Source: Chara braunii
Taxonomy: Eukaryota; Streptophyta; Charophyceae; Charales; Characeae
Direction: 5' to 3'
NCBI GenBank assembly: GCA_003427395.1
Contig: BFEA01000263.1
Span: forward strand, 558,265 to 591,321
DNA length: 33,057 bases
Shown here: positions 1 to 11,387 of the stretch, piece by piece
Layout: each line of letters opens with the position of its first letter
Position numbering within the stretch: position 1 is the first letter of the stretch
Program-made: the position numbers and the translations under genes
The notes under the pieces: generated by a model
Told to the model about the DNA's origin: nothing
What the model saw: the letters and a program-made list of their open reading frames with translations, nothing else
The model's database searches: none

Positions 1-1007
1 AGGCGAAATTAGTCCACCGTTCCGATAATCATGTGTTCTCGTCTTTTCCATCACTTTTCATCATTCTTTCCTTTTCTTAATTCTATTGTCGGAAATAATA
101 AATTAATCGTAAGTTTGCCAAAATTAAATTCAAAGAAAATTTCTATAAATAACCAATTTCGTTTCGTTTCCTTTCCCTTTTACCATTTTTAATATTTTTC
201 TATGTTTTTAATTTTATTGCCGAAAACATAAAATAACAAGGGAATTTCCCCTAAGATTAAATATAGTAAAAAATAAAGAAAATAAAGAATATTGCGTTTT
301 TCTCCGCTCCTCTTCTGGCCTTGATCTTTTTCTTTTATTTTTAATTATGATGCTTAAAAAGACAAAAATCCGAGGCCTCATTTCGGCCCCGGTTGTATGC
401 CGTTAAAGCGCTGCGGCGAGGTCTGTTTCCGCGATCCGTCTCCGCGGCAGGCCAAAACGGTCCCAGTCCTCTGAGCGACCGGAAATGACGGTCTCTAGTT
501 GTGCTCAGTGCACCCATCCATCTTGCTGTCATTGGGGGTTACTCTTAAAATCTAGTGCGTCCAGAATCAGGGATACCCTGAGTTCTCATAATTCCTGCAG
601 CCCGGTCATCCCAAAGCACTGTCAAAACGCGGACTTAACCCTGAGCCTAAACCCCTAAACTGCCGTTTTCAGGCGGCGCACTACTTGTGGCCGCCTGACA
701 CCGTGAGCAAGTTGCTATGCCCTGGGGTGTGTGGCAGGTACAAGGAGAATGAATGAGGGTGAAAAACAAAAAATGTTAGAGAAGGAGGAGAGAAAAAAAA
801 ATAAAAGAGTGAGAAGAGAGAGGATGAAGGAGGAAAGTGAAAAGGGAAGGGGAGAAATGACGAAGAGGGCGAAAGGAGAGTTTTGTGGCTCCTGCGTTGT
901 CTTTTTCTTTTAATGGGAAGATAAATCACCTTTTGTAATGCAAAATATTCTTATTAAAATTGCTTTCCAAATTTATTATTCATATTATTTATTGGTTCAT
1001 TGATTAG
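1..1007. other. AT-rich spacer with purine tract, no gene
   Basis: No coding region is supported here. Bases 1-340 are strongly AT-rich. Bases 350-680 are more GC-rich and contain no recognisable motif. Bases 741-890 form an almost pure purine tract (G/A) on the plus strand, which leaves both strands open by composition alone, so the short frames there are not evidence of a gene. Bases 920-1007 are AT-rich again and lead into the large repeat. Confidence 0.6.
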
Positions 1008-1066
1008 CGTGATGGGTAAGGAGGCGGATCAGATGTGGAGGGAAGGATTGAGGTACCAGAGAGAGA

Positions 1067-1281
1067 CATCGTCACCATGTAACGATGCCTACCTCTATCG
1101 TCCTCGGTTATCTCCTTGATCTAACCCCCCCCATCTCCTTTTTGCTCTCATATCAGTCCAGGAGGTATTACTATAATCATCATTATTGTTATCATATTGC
1201 TAATGGAGGTAATGGGGAGAGTCGGATACGGAGAAGTACGGGGCATTGAGAGAAGAGAGACATCGTCACCGTGTGACGTTG
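1067..1281 (+). repeat. Two related hairpin units of the repeat 5' end
   Basis: Bases 1067-1087 pair as CATCGT...ACGATG around the loop CACCATGTA. Bases 1261-1281 contain CGTCAC-CGT-GTGACG, a perfect 6-bp stem. Each is followed by GCCTACC and a pyrimidine-rich stretch. The matching units in copy 2 are at 23700-23720 and 23923-23943; the latter pairs CATCGTCAC with GTGATGATG. Their CCGTG loop core resembles the loop of the main array downstream. Confidence 0.65.
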
Positions 1282-1707
1282 CCTACCCCCTTTATCCTTC
1301 CCCATTCTCTCGTATTCTAACCTCTCATTTCCCTACGTTTCCGCAATTATCTGAAGTGGTATGATTTCTTTGAATTGAAAATCTACTCTGTGGGAGACGG
1401 ATGTTCAGACGACCAGACATAACAGGGCGATTGAGGGAGCTCTGCCGGAGTTTAGGAGGAACTTTTGAGGCAGGGAATCACGAGGTACGGATCATTTTTT
1501 CTTTCCATATACCCATATAAGCTATAACTTTCTACTGGACTGCCTGTATGGGTGTGTGATATATTGTTTGTGTTTTCTTTCAGGACTAAAAATGTATCGA
1601 AATGAAAAAGGTTATACGATTGAAGTAAGAATCATGTCTGATAAAAGGAAGGAACTTAGGAGAACCGAAAAAGAAACCTAGTTTGCTTGGTTCTGAAACA
1701 TAAAGCC

Positions 1708-3082
1708 GTGTGATGGAGGCCCTCATAGGGTCGTCACACTGCTTGTATGAGCTTACTAAACTGAATGATGGGGTGCTCGTCGTGCGAAGTTACCCTGCCA
1801 TTCATCTGATTAAAGTAACAAATTGGTGTAATGTCTGTTTGATTCCGACATTGGTAGCGAGAAGGTGTCGTACATCTTCTCTATTGACTTACAGGCTACA
1901 TCTAGGGGGGGTGATCCGGTACTCCCGTGGGGTACATGTCTTCAACAATTAACAAAAGCAAAGTTAATCCGGTACTCCCTTAGGGTACATGTCGTCTACA
2001 AATTAGAAAAGCAAAGTTAATCCAGTACTCTCGTGAGGTACATATCCTCAACAACTGACAGAAGCGAAGGTAGCAGGAGGCTCCCATTGGACTCTCCTAT
2101 CACCGATCGAACCAGACTGGAAAGGAAATTGAGTACTCCCAGGTGAGTACGAGAACTCCTAAGTCTGGAACGATCTGTTTGACTTTCCATGGGAGTCAAC
2201 TTACCTTTTGCTTCATTTATGATGCATAGGCCAGTTAGGTGAACTGTCAGGGCAACTCAACCAAGAGTTGTTTTGATTGATCTCGTGCGGATCAAACTGG
2301 TAGTAGGATGGCTTCCGGGAGGGTTATTCTAATACTTGTTTGATTTGGGGGTCAACTAACGGGGGGAAGGAGTATGACGATTGTGTTTTGGACAATAGAG
2401 GGATACTTCCAGGTTAGTAACCCTGCTAGTTGTTCAGGCATGACTGATGGATGATATAAATCTATTTATTTAACATTGAAGCTGGAAATAGAGGCTCCCG
2501 TAGGGTCATCCTATTGCTTGCTTGACTCTATCTTAGCTAGTCTAATAAGATACTCTTGCAAAGGAAGGATCTGGTGTTTGCTTGAGTCCGCTAACATAGT
2601 CCTAACTCGTCTGACTCTGAGAAAGTAGTAGGGTGACTCCCGTAGGGTCATCCTATTACACCTTTTGAGGATAGACTGAACTCTGACCAAAGAATGATAT
2701 GAGGCTTCCGTGAAGACCGCCTATTTCTAACTTGAATTCTGTATTGACACCTGAATCTAGAGTGTTTTCTGAATATTGGGGTTGAGATGGTCCGACCAGG
2801 GCCTCCTAACTACCTGGTGAGCTAATAAAGGATACTCTCGGGTGAGTTATCCTGCCGCTTGCACTAAATTGATTGAACTACTTGGTTGCATGAGGACTGC
2901 ATGGACATTGAAGGATGGCTGAGCGCTCTCGTGGGGCTACTCGACTACTCCTTTGACTAACCGTTTTGCCTGAAATTGATCAAGTAGTGAAGATTCCCGG
3001 GTGAGTCAACCCGCTACTTGTGTATGTCAGGACAAGAAGAAGAAAAAAGGAAAAAAGGGAGTGCTCTAGCAGGAGCGACTCC
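1708..3082 (+). repeat. Array of ~16 stem-loops with conserved loop, copy 1
   Basis: Imperfect to perfect stem-loops follow one another every 50-130 bases. Clear ones are 1708-1739, 1919-1935 (GTAC stem, loop TCCCGTGGG), 1972-1988, 2025-2041, 2133-2150, 2300-2336, 2400-2423, 2488-2515, 2627-2657 (AGTAGGGTGAC with GTCATCCTATT), 2829-2852, 2982-3018 and 3058-3082 (GGAGTGCTC with GAGCGACTCC). Stem sequences differ from unit to unit, while most loops are variants of TCCCGTRGG. The array has no open reading frame. A run of independent stems with a common loop implies selection for, or spread of, a hairpin unit. The molecule that forms it (RNA or DNA) is unknown. Confidence 0.75.
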
Positions 3083-4203
3083 AAAGGTTATTTAAAAGGA
3101 ACGTAAAAGAAGGCGAATACCGCGGGGAAAAGAAATTAGAGAAAGAAGACACCCCGTGTAGCCACAGTTCATTGGAGAAATCGCCACTGGCTTGAGTTGA
3201 TCTCGGCCAGACTACCGCATAAGCACCAAAGGGTGTGCTTATCCACAAGAGAAAAAATGCAAGGACTGAGAGTAGGGGAAATGTGAATTTCCTTGAGATA
3301 ACTTAGGACATAGGCAAAAAGACTCTTTGAAACGAAAGGAGAAAGGGGTGACAAACGACTTAGGGTAGGTAGAAAGTAGGGGTTAGACTTTGGGATGTTG
3401 ATCCCCAAAAGCTCACAGACAAGATCTAAGGGCTTGACCTTTAGATATCAATATGTAGGAAATCGAGTGGGAGTGTTGAATCTTTGTTGACCTGTGTGTG
3501 GGCAGGTCCCTGTTTTGATCTACAACAATTGAAGGAGAAGTCCTACAAAGAGAACTCAACTTTTCTGTTATCTCTCGATAAGAGGTCGGTCGTTGCCAAT
3601 TCAACTTTTCCCCCTTGACTTGATACCCACATCTAAAGTCAAACCCTGTGGTCAGTAAAACTGTCACCTGTGGTCATTGCCTAAATGATCATAGTCACAC
3701 TCAAGGGTTCTTTGAAGAAATGTGAGGGGGTTGGGCTTACATCTAAGGAAAGATAGAGCTGTCATACATGGTTTGGGAAGTGAGGAACAATGTCTGAGGT
3801 GTGGATTGAAGGTTGACGCCGTTAGTGAATAACATGTGAACTGTCTTTGCATTATTATGTGCAGGTCTGTTTTGTTCGTGGGTTTCGATTGAATAAGACC
3901 TGATCTATTAAAGAGTCTTAGACACACAGCACTTGTGAAAGTGGGAAGGGTTCTCAGCGGTAATACCTCCATATTCATTATCAGTCTTATATAACTTCTA
4001 TACTATCTGATGTTCAGTCATATGTTAAGTAGAATAGAATGCCCTTGGTAGTAAAAAGGTTTGATTGGTACTTTGATCATAGTAGTTAGGAGACTAATAT
4101 GTTTTGGAAGCAAAAGCGGAAATAGACGGTCTTCTAAAAGTTCGACATGAATATCTGACGGGTCAGTTCTAGGCGTAATCGTCATTTCATTGAAATAATA
4201 CAT
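3083..4203 (+). repeat. Conserved 3' module of the hairpin repeat, copy 1
   Basis: This is the best-conserved part between the two copies; the counterpart starts near 25795. It contains no stem-loop array and no frame shared by both copies. The open frames on the minus strand at 3413-3978 are partly open in copy 2 as well, but the predicted residues diverge and are broken by indels, so I do not call a gene. Confidence 0.6.
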
Positions 4204-5495
4204 TATTTTCTAAATAGTACTTTTGTCGTTCGAGACACTCGAAAGGTATACACGGCTGACGAAAGAAGATGTTCATTATACATTAATACACAACGATCAG
4301 AGTCCTTGTTCAACGGATAAATCCTCAACCAAACTGACACACATTCAGACAGTCAGTACGAACGTAGCATATCGAAGGTTTCCCCTTGTGAGGGACGCAT
4401 ATGAGTGACCCAAAAAAGGTCTTCGTTGAGGCTTTAAAGGGTGCATGGGAGTGAAAAGAATAGCTCATTTTTGGAGTTTAATTGAATACAATCAGGATGA
4501 GTAGGATACATCTGAGTCACATGTTTCGATATAATCCATAATACACAAGTTGGCTAGTTTTATAGTAAAAATGGGATATATCCGAATAAAATATTTCATT
4601 ATTCGGATGGAGAAAATCCGTTATGTTATAAACCGTGCGTCATTCATTAAATATCCTTGAAGTTCACTCAATCAAAAGGATGATCTTATGATCATAGCCC
4701 GGATCACCCTCCGAGGGAAAATTAACCAATATGTTATCATTCCAAGAACAATTATATCTTAGCAGACATTTCTTAAAACAAAAGGGCATCGGACGGAGTG
4801 AAGTGGTGGAAAGCATTATGCAGAGATGTTATCATTTACCGCTTGCCGGGTTCGACCTCGCAACCATGAACTTGTAACATCCCTACCCAATCCTGCCCAC
4901 CACTCCACCACTGTCCTTGCCGAGATGAAATGATGTATGTTAACAAATAAAAGTGCACCATCGGGAACCCCTTAAGAACTCTAGTAACCATCAGTCTTAA
5001 ATTTCAACTAGATGGCGGTTGCATATACATTATCACTTTACCAAACATTTCTCAAAACAAACGGGCATCGTACAGAGTGAAGTGGTGGGGAGCATATTGT
5101 GTAGAGACGTTATCATCTGAGGATTGGGTATTGGAGAAGGCTCAAACGAATGCGTAGGATACATCCGATTCAAACTGTGTACAGATTATCAGATGCTGAA
5201 GTGACCAAAGACCTTATAATTATTTTGAAAGATCTCACTGGATTTTGAAGACAATTGACAACTCATGAGAACTAGATTGAAAAGCGAAGACAAATTAAAA
5301 ANAGAGCGGGACACCCAGCCTACATAAGCAGGCACACAACCATTGTTGAGACAAATGAGAAGTACGCCGTAAAAACTGATAACAGTTATCTGGTCCCAAT
5401 ATTGTGAATTCGTAACGGTTACCTCAAAAGTTTCCATTAACCAAAGATTTGGCAAGGCCTTGTCGGACCGTCCACAATTAACCAAAAAGTTTCCG
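4204..5495. other. Intergenic region with a diverged 279-base duplication
   Basis: No gene is supported. A block around 4770-4850 recurs around 5047-5125, both carrying GGGCATCG followed by GAGTGAAGTGGTGG, an offset of 279 bases. Between them, GGGTTCGACCTC (4848-4859) resembles a tRNA T-arm or Pol III B box, and CCACCACT downstream can pair with AGTGGTGG upstream, so the unit may derive from a tRNA-like SINE; this is weak. Degenerate copies of the dispersed palindrome begin here (4501-4516, 4572-4586, 5152-5168). One ambiguous base lies at 5302. Confidence 0.45.
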
Positions 5496-5655
5496 TGGAA
5501 ATTTCAACTAATCGGACATTCTAACACAAAAATTTGGAAATGTTGAGATGTCTCTATAAAAAAGCCTACACTATGAAAACATTCACAAATCCAATATCCT
5601 GACGAAACTCTAAAAACGTAAGACTCGTCACCAAAGTGTCCTGAACTTGAAATCT

Positions 5656-5946
5656 TCAAAAGAAGTCTCTTCGAAAAGCGTTCACTAACGGTTCCCATGT
5701 TGAACCGTGCACAATGCAAGCCGAGATAAGAGGTTGAGGCAGACCTTCGAAACCCGTAATGAAAATCGAGAAACCTTGAACGTCTCCCCCAGCCATGACA
5801 ACAGCACGTCTCAAGGACACAAGAACATCTGCAGCTTGCAATAAGGTGCTGTAAAATCCCCCCGCATCCAGTTTCTCCCTTGACGCTCTTGTGTTTGGTT
5901 GTCGTAAAAGTATCCTTATTCTCTGGGTCAGATGTATCCGAACCAC
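5656..5946 (-). pseudogene. Unknown gene fragment, tandem copy A
   Basis: The minus-strand frame contains the block SLRRAVVMAGGDVQGFS, then FITGFEGLPQP and a short C-terminal piece. The same protein block, with substitutions, occurs in the fragment at 6171-6584. Similarity at the protein level across a diverged duplication argues that this was once coding. I do not recognise the family: no catalytic motif or membrane segment is visible. A run of six G around 5863-5868 appears to carry an indel relative to copy B, which shifts the N-terminal part out of frame. A weak copy of the dispersed palindrome overlaps the 5' end at 5928-5942. No intact start is evident, so this is a fragment. Confidence 0.45.
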
Positions 5947-6170
5947 AATCGACCATGAGCCAGGGTCGACACTCGTGGCTTTCGTTAATACTTTACAGTG
6001 TGCAAATTTCAGCTAATCTGACATTCGACCACAAAACTTGGAAGTGTCGAGACTCGTCTCTCAAACTGGTGAAAATTAAAAATAATCAGAAATGACTGTA
6101 CTACGAAAATGTCACAAATCCGACATAATGACATAAAATTCCAGAAATGTAAGACTGGTCACAAAATGTC

Positions 6171-6584
6171 TTAAAAAGTTGAAGTCCTCAGAAGAAGCCT
6201 CTTTGCAGAGCGTTCACTATCGGTTCCCATGTCGCCCACCATGCAAGCCGGGATTGGAGGTTGAGGCAGACCTTCAAACTCCGTAATGAAAAACGAGAAA
6301 CCCTCAATGTCACCCCATCCTCCGAGCACAGCACGTCTCAAGGCGAAAAAAACTTCTGAAGCTTTTACATAAGCTCTTGTAAAATCTCCTCGCATCTAAT
6401 TTTCACCTCGACGCTCATATATTCGCATGTCGAAAATGTTGAGATCAGTAAACCTCACCATGATGACAAACATTATCCGTCCTCCCTCTACGATCCTGAA
6501 GATTCTCTCATATTGAAAAGAAAACGTTCCTCCCTTTGTGATGATCGTCAGTCGTTCAGGTACTTTTATTTCAATGTAGCCCAA
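6171..6584 (-). pseudogene. Unknown gene fragment, tandem copy B
   Basis: This is the paralogue of the fragment at 5656-5946, offset by about 500-530 bases. One minus-strand frame runs from an N-terminal stretch (VPERLTIITKGGTFSFQYER) through a TAG at 6396-6398 into FALRRAVLGGWGDIEGFS, FITEFEGLPQP and RSAKRLLLRTSTF. In copy A the base triplet aligned with this TAG reads TGG, so this stop looks like a G-to-A change rather than a terminator. The family is unknown. Flanking noncoding sequence is duplicated too (about 5500-5650 versus 6000-6170), so the event was a tandem segmental duplication. Function cannot be assigned. Confidence 0.45.
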
Positions 6585-6874
6585 AATCTCATCCGTGTTT
6601 TCGAAGTACGTCAGAAGAAGAAAGTTTGCACACTACAAAAGACAAAACTCACAATAAAAGCGTCACATCAAGGTCAGGACCGAAAGCCCGAGGTCATGCT
6701 ACGACGATCAAAACGCCCCCACACTCAATGTCGAAAATTGATGAAGAACTCTTGTTGATTTGAAGCGCGTATCCTAGAGAGCACAAATCATTAAGTGATG
6801 TATTCCATGGAGTTCAGCGTGGTGTGCACAGGCCAACATGGCAATACGTTCTCCTCACGAAAAGACGACAACGA
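6585..6874. other. Spacer between gene fragments, nothing recognised
   Basis: I see no coding frame with sensible composition, no palindrome copy and no structured repeat. It lies downstream of the DUF7869-like gene and would include its 3' untranslated region; no clear AATAAA signal was identified. Confidence 0.4.
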
Positions 6875-9593
6875 TCACACTCTCGATGAGGTAGCCTCCT
6901 GCCCGCTCCCTTCTCCGGAAACGCTTTGTGTTTGAGCGCCAACGCCGTTTTCTAGGGCGAAAATTGCATTTTTTCTTAAATTCAGAGGAATCACAAGACC
7001 GGTGGTAAACTTTTTGGAGGACTCGCAGACATTCGTCCTCGTTTGTCTCATCCAAGAAAACGCAACGGTTGTGACATGTTGATAATCTTCCTCGTGCCCT
7101 GGAGCTTTTTTCCATTGTTTTTCCAAGGCGTCGGCATACAATTCTCTTAGTGTGCTCGCTTTTCCGATTGGAACCCAGTACTCCACTTTGAATTGGTTGT
7201 AAGTTGGCGAATCTTCGTTCTTGTCAACTTCACTGCGAACCTGGCCAACCCAAAAAGGCACTCCTTGATGCATGTCCTCGTCTGACGGTTGCATAATGAC
7301 AAAACTGTCGACATGCACATCTTCGAAAGGATTAAAGTTGGCCTTAGGCTTGTCCCTCTGAAGACCCACGAAGAGAGGTTCTCTCTGTAATTCGGATGCA
7401 TCCGAATCAGAGCAAGAACTCTTGTCTTCAACGACATGGGTGGCCTTTGGCCATAATGCGGTGATGGGTGCTGATCTTCCCAAAACCGAAAAGCCCTATT
7501 TATTATAGTCACCTCTTCGTCTCGGAAAGTCATCCAAGTTTCTCTTTTTTTTTCCATAGACTTCAAAAAACCTCTTCACACCCTCCAAACCATTCTTGTA
7601 ATCGCTGAGGAACGTCGGTTGGACCGGCAGAGGATCGAAAGGTTGATGCGGACCAGCGTAACCACCGTTGTCTGTTTGTTATAACCAGTAAAGAGGACCA
7701 TCCTCGGGCAACCACTTAGCGTCTGTGCAATACTCTTTATAGGAAATGGCGGTATTGTCACTTATCATGTAGAAATTTAGCATATTTGGTTTCGAAATCC
7801 CTGTCATGCGCTTTGAAACATGCGGGTAAATAAGACCTCTCCAGTCTGCTATCCTATCAAGGAAAATACACCACGGAGGAGTCTTATGAGACCGCTCTAG
7901 CAAAAGGAACAACTCATCCATTGCGTAGGTATCATTGTCCTTGAGTTTCTTGGAGAAAACACTAAATGTGGCATCGACGTCTGTGTGCGTGTGTCCAACT
8001 ATCATAAAACCAATTTCTTTTTCCTTGAAAATCCCAAACTTCACAAGAAGTGCTGCCAATGCGCAGATGAATCTATTCTTGTTTTCTTTGAAGCAGTTGT
8101 CAGCCTGAATACGAAGAAACGACGGTGGAGGTTTCCCACTGGATTGGATCTCCGTAAGAGTCCGCAATTAACACGTTACCGTACTGCTGGGATCGTATGA
8201 TGCACAGACACTCGGACTGTCGCAAGATGGAATCCATTTTGCAACGGCTATAGTCTAGCATGTGGTTGACTTGCAACTCTTGATGTTTCCGCATCCTATC
8301 TTTGAATTTCTTACGGTCCCTCTCGTACTTCGACCTGGCAATGCACTGCTTGTAGAATATATATTTTGCGCACTTCGTGAATGTGTTGGACATAGCTAGA
8401 CTCACGTGCCAGAAGTGCTTACTCCACATAGCGTAGAAAGTCGACTCCGACACAACTTCCGAGTGACACATAAAAAAATCAGAGCGCAATGATTCGTAAA
8501 TCGCTCGTTTTGTGAATGCCGCAGGAATCCTACGGCGAGGACGACAAACTCCATTTTTCCAGACCATGTCATTCGGCATACTATCGGCATGGTCGTCGAT
8601 GAATTGTTTGAACAGTGCAAGCATTGTGACGACTTTTTCGGATGGTTTAGATAAGCCCGAGTGCCCATGCTCCCTAACGACAACACCGTTATCGTACATC
8701 CTTTTGTAGACATAGAATGTGTTACGAGAAATGTCGAGAATGTTACAGTACGCCTGCACGCACATCTTCCGTTTGCAAGCTACAGGCCTGACCCGCTCAG
8801 CACCACCTTCCATAACCGTGAAGTCATGTATGGTTTGCAACCACCACTTCGTCCTTTCCACGAAACTTTTCGAGTAGAATGCCTCCCGCACCGGCCTGAC
8901 ATCTTCGGCTGTCAGTTCAGCGCAACACATCCGCCTACAAAAGAGCATCCCTCGCACTGCCTGAAGTGACTACATCCTGAGTTTGGCCATAGCTCGCCGA
9001 TGCTGTGTCTTTTTGGCCGGTTTTCTATTTGCCATAGAATAGGGTCTTCTTTCACCGGGTATAGGTGCCGGCAAAATATACCGTATGTGGCAGTCCTCTT
9101 CGGAGAGGCAGCGCGAGCTTTGACTGTCTCGTGAATAGCAGTATTCAGTGATTTCATCCGTGGACGGTCCCTGACTCTCCTGGCACTGCGGAGGGGTAGA
9201 CGAGGATACCCTATCACCCCGATCGGCAACTCCCAAGGAAGAACCAGCAGTAGTGCAGTTGTTCGCACTATACACGTATTCCGTCCTACTATAACTACAG
9301 TCACCGAGATTCCCCTCGGGTATGGAGCTCGACATCCCAGCGTCGGGCATTTCAGAACATGCTGAAGAGACTCTGGATGTACAATCGACACTAAGAAACT
9401 GGCCCCCACTTCCAGTGTTTTTGTGGTCTTCGAGCACGTCATGACAGATGTACAAATACGCGGTGGAGGTGGACAACTGTATTCTCTTCCGTCGATGCCG
9501 AGTGTTTAAGTCACGTGACCGTTTTCCGGAGGAAGCACATGGCTCGAGTCGGGAAGAAGTACTATCGGCACGGCTCGGAACTCCAATGCCCAT
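6875..9593 (-). pseudogene. Broken DUF7869/DDE-like transposase-type gene
   Basis: Read from an ATG at 9591-9593, the frame gives an N-terminal Ser-rich part with basic clusters (KRSRDLNTRHRRKR), then a helical basic region (8957 to about 8170; YERDRKKFKDRMRKHQELQ), then the recognisable core. The core has QADNCFKENKN (about 8107-8075) and GHTHTDVDATFSVFS (about 7996-7952), the signature of DUF7869 proteins found in eukaryotic transposons, with Asp/Asn and His-x-Asp residues in DDE-like positions. A C-terminal part (about 7350-7100; QPSDEDMHQGVPFWVGQV then FKVEYWVPIG) resembles the small domain that follows DUF7869. The frame is damaged: TAG at 8970-8972, a frameshift near 8150-8167, TAA at 7679-7681 and TAG at 7496-7498, with clearly coding sequence on both sides of each. 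It ends in TGA at 6875. The likely role was DNA cutting and joining in the nucleus; it is now probably inactive. Confidence 0.7.
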
Positions 9594-10199
9594 AACCAAT
9601 CCCTTCCCAGCCAATTCCTGCCGAAAATGTAACGGAAGGCGAGCTGACGTAGGAGGGAAGTCTTAATCGACCGTCGTCGTATCACACCAGTGAAGCATTC
9701 CACTTTTCCCTGCGAGCAGAGCAACAGACGTTGACCCAAATTGCAGCCGAGACAGTTGTTGGACTTTGGCAATGATAAAGCGACAGAGATGCGTCCGCGA
9801 GTTGGGAAGCACTATAGAGGGCAGCGCAACGAAACAAAAAGACAATGCATAGCCAGCCTTGAACCGGACGACAAGCCTTCACCCTCACCGTTTTGACATG
9901 TATGGTGTAGAAATGGCGGGCCCGCAAGTATGTAACATACTTTAGAGTCGGATGAATCCGACGCAACGATGCAGGCAAATATCGTACTTGACATTAGACG
10001 TGCACAACCAGCCTTCAACCGGACTACAAGCCTTGCCCGTCACCGATCAGACATGCTGTAGAAATTGCGGGTGCGCAAATATGTAACTGATTTTAGACTC
10101 AGATGAATCCGATACAATGATGCAGGTAAATATTGGCAAGTCCGCATCGTCACAGGTTCTTATGTCGGATGCATCCGAGACACTTAAATCCTGTGAGAT
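9594..10199. other. Noncoding region with 157-base tandem duplication
   Basis: The unit beginning CAGCCTTGAACCGGA (about 9853) recurs as CAGCCTTCAACCGGA (about 10010). Both contain the stretches ACAAGCCTT, GTAGAAAT and ATGTAAC and then a copy of the dispersed palindrome (9947-9962 and the weaker 10099-10112). A third palindrome lies at 10165-10178. The tandem repeats therefore carry the palindrome as part of their unit. No gene is supported. Confidence 0.6.
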
Positions 10200-11387
10200 T
10201 TAGACAATTGCAGAATACACCACCAGTGCATCAAGTATGCAATGCCGAGCACCATCAGCACGCATACAGACGACGGAAGTGATCACGAGTCTTCCGCATC
10301 GTGAGAAATTGACAACCTTCCCGCAGTGCCAAATAGTTGGCGGTCTGTGCTGTGGGGTGGCAAAAACACTCTTAGGGAACCTCGCGGTCTTGTTCGGAAA
10401 TTGTTGGTGTAGCACCAGATGCTCACCAAACAGTTTCGAATACCGATGTAATGGACCGATCATATGATGCCTTACGATCAAGCAGTGGTTGATAGCTGGC
10501 CCCCTTTCCCAGTCTGGATCTTTCAGAGCAGAGTTTCGCACTCCACTGTGAGATCCATATCGGAGAAGGGGACCTGCTACCCTGCCGCTGTTAACTTTAG
10601 TCATCATAAGGGAGTCTATGACGTGGGAACCCGAAAATGAGCAATTGCGGAGGAATATCGCGGCCGCATGACGAAGTTTTTGGCGTAGCACCAGATGCTC
10701 ACCGACCAGTTCTGAATGTCGGTTGCATCAACACATCATATGATGTTTTACAAGCAAGCAGTGGTTGATAGCTGACCCCCTTTTACAGTCTGGATCTTTG
10801 AGAGCAGAGTTTCGCACTCCACCGTGAGATCCATAACGGAGAAGGGGACCTGCTACCCTCCCGCTGTTAACTGTAGTCATCATAAGGGAGTCTATGACAC
10901 GAGAACCCGAAAATGAGCAATTGCGGGGGAATATCGCGACCGCATGACGAACTTTTTGGCGTAGCACCAGATGCTCACCGTCCAGTTCTGAATGTCGGTT
11001 GTGTCGACACATCATATGATGTTTTACAAGCAAGCAGTGGTTGATAGCTGACCCCCTTTCGCGGTCTGGAACTTTGAGAGCAGAGTTTCGCACTCCACCG
11101 TGAGATCCATATCGGAGAAGGGGACCTGCTACCCCGCCGCTGTTTACTGTAGTCATCATAAGGGAGTCTATGACGCGAGAACTCCAAATTGAGCAATCGC
11201 GGGGGAATATTGCGGCCGCATGACGAACTTTTTGGCGTAGCACTAGATGCTCACCGACCAGTTCTGAATGTCGGTTGTATCGACACATCATATGATGTTT
11301 TACAAGCAAGCAGTGGTCGATTGCTGACCTCCCTCTGCGGTGTGGATCTTTGAGAGCAGATTTGACGCAATCCATGGTTAGACCCAT
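10200..11387 (-). CDS. Possible 92-residue tandem-repeat protein (decayed)
   Basis: The minus-strand frame is open from 11387 to 10200 except for one TGA (10728-10730). It repeats a 92-residue unit containing HCLLVKHHMMCRHNRHSEL, GEHLVLRQKVRHA, a VIDSLMMTTVNSG segment and GPLLRYGSHGGVRNSALK. In two sibling units the codon at the TGA site is CGA (Arg), so the stop is a single CpG C-to-T change. An open repeat unit automatically keeps its copies open, so this is weaker evidence than its length suggests. However, the non-repeat part (10200-10408) is open too, and the diverged fourth unit keeps a recognisable peptide in a shifted frame. The family is unknown, and noncoding satellite is the alternative. 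Confidence 0.35.

Larger units (their letters stand above)
1008..4203 (+). repeat. Copy 1 of ~3.2-kb noncoding hairpin-array repeat
   Basis: Aligned by eye, this segment matches 23646-27215 in the same order and orientation: two hairpin units with a CGTCAC stem, a GGGAGCTCTGCCGGAG block, a long array of small stem-loops, and a ~1-kb 3' module. The 3' module (about 3083-4010) is the best conserved; for example, the stretch around 3540-3790 matches 26255-26505 at roughly 80-90 percent by eye. No reading frame is shared by the two copies, so I read it as noncoding. The repeat ends near the shared phrase ACGGGTCAGT (around 4160), where copy 2 is cut by a tRNA-like repeat. What it is remains unknown: it has no LTR-type ends, polymerase or rRNA-like core that I can see. 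Confidence 0.8.

Noticed and set aside
681-929. Open frames on both strands in the purine tract
   Set aside because: Composition alone (almost only G and A on one strand) removes stop codons; the peptides are low-complexity and no domain is visible.
1708-3082. CRISPR array
   Set aside because: The context is eukaryotic, units are not identical repeats with fixed-length spacers, and the conserved part is a loop inside variable stems.
3413-3978. Minus-strand open frames in the hairpin-repeat 3' module
   Set aside because: The frames are not conserved in copy 2 despite high DNA similarity; indels are not multiples of three.
5189-5485. Minus-strand frame of about 98 codons
   Set aside because: No recognisable motif, contains an ambiguous base, and lies beside but not in continuity with the duplicated gene fragments. 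Its hydrophobic middle is not a clear membrane protein.
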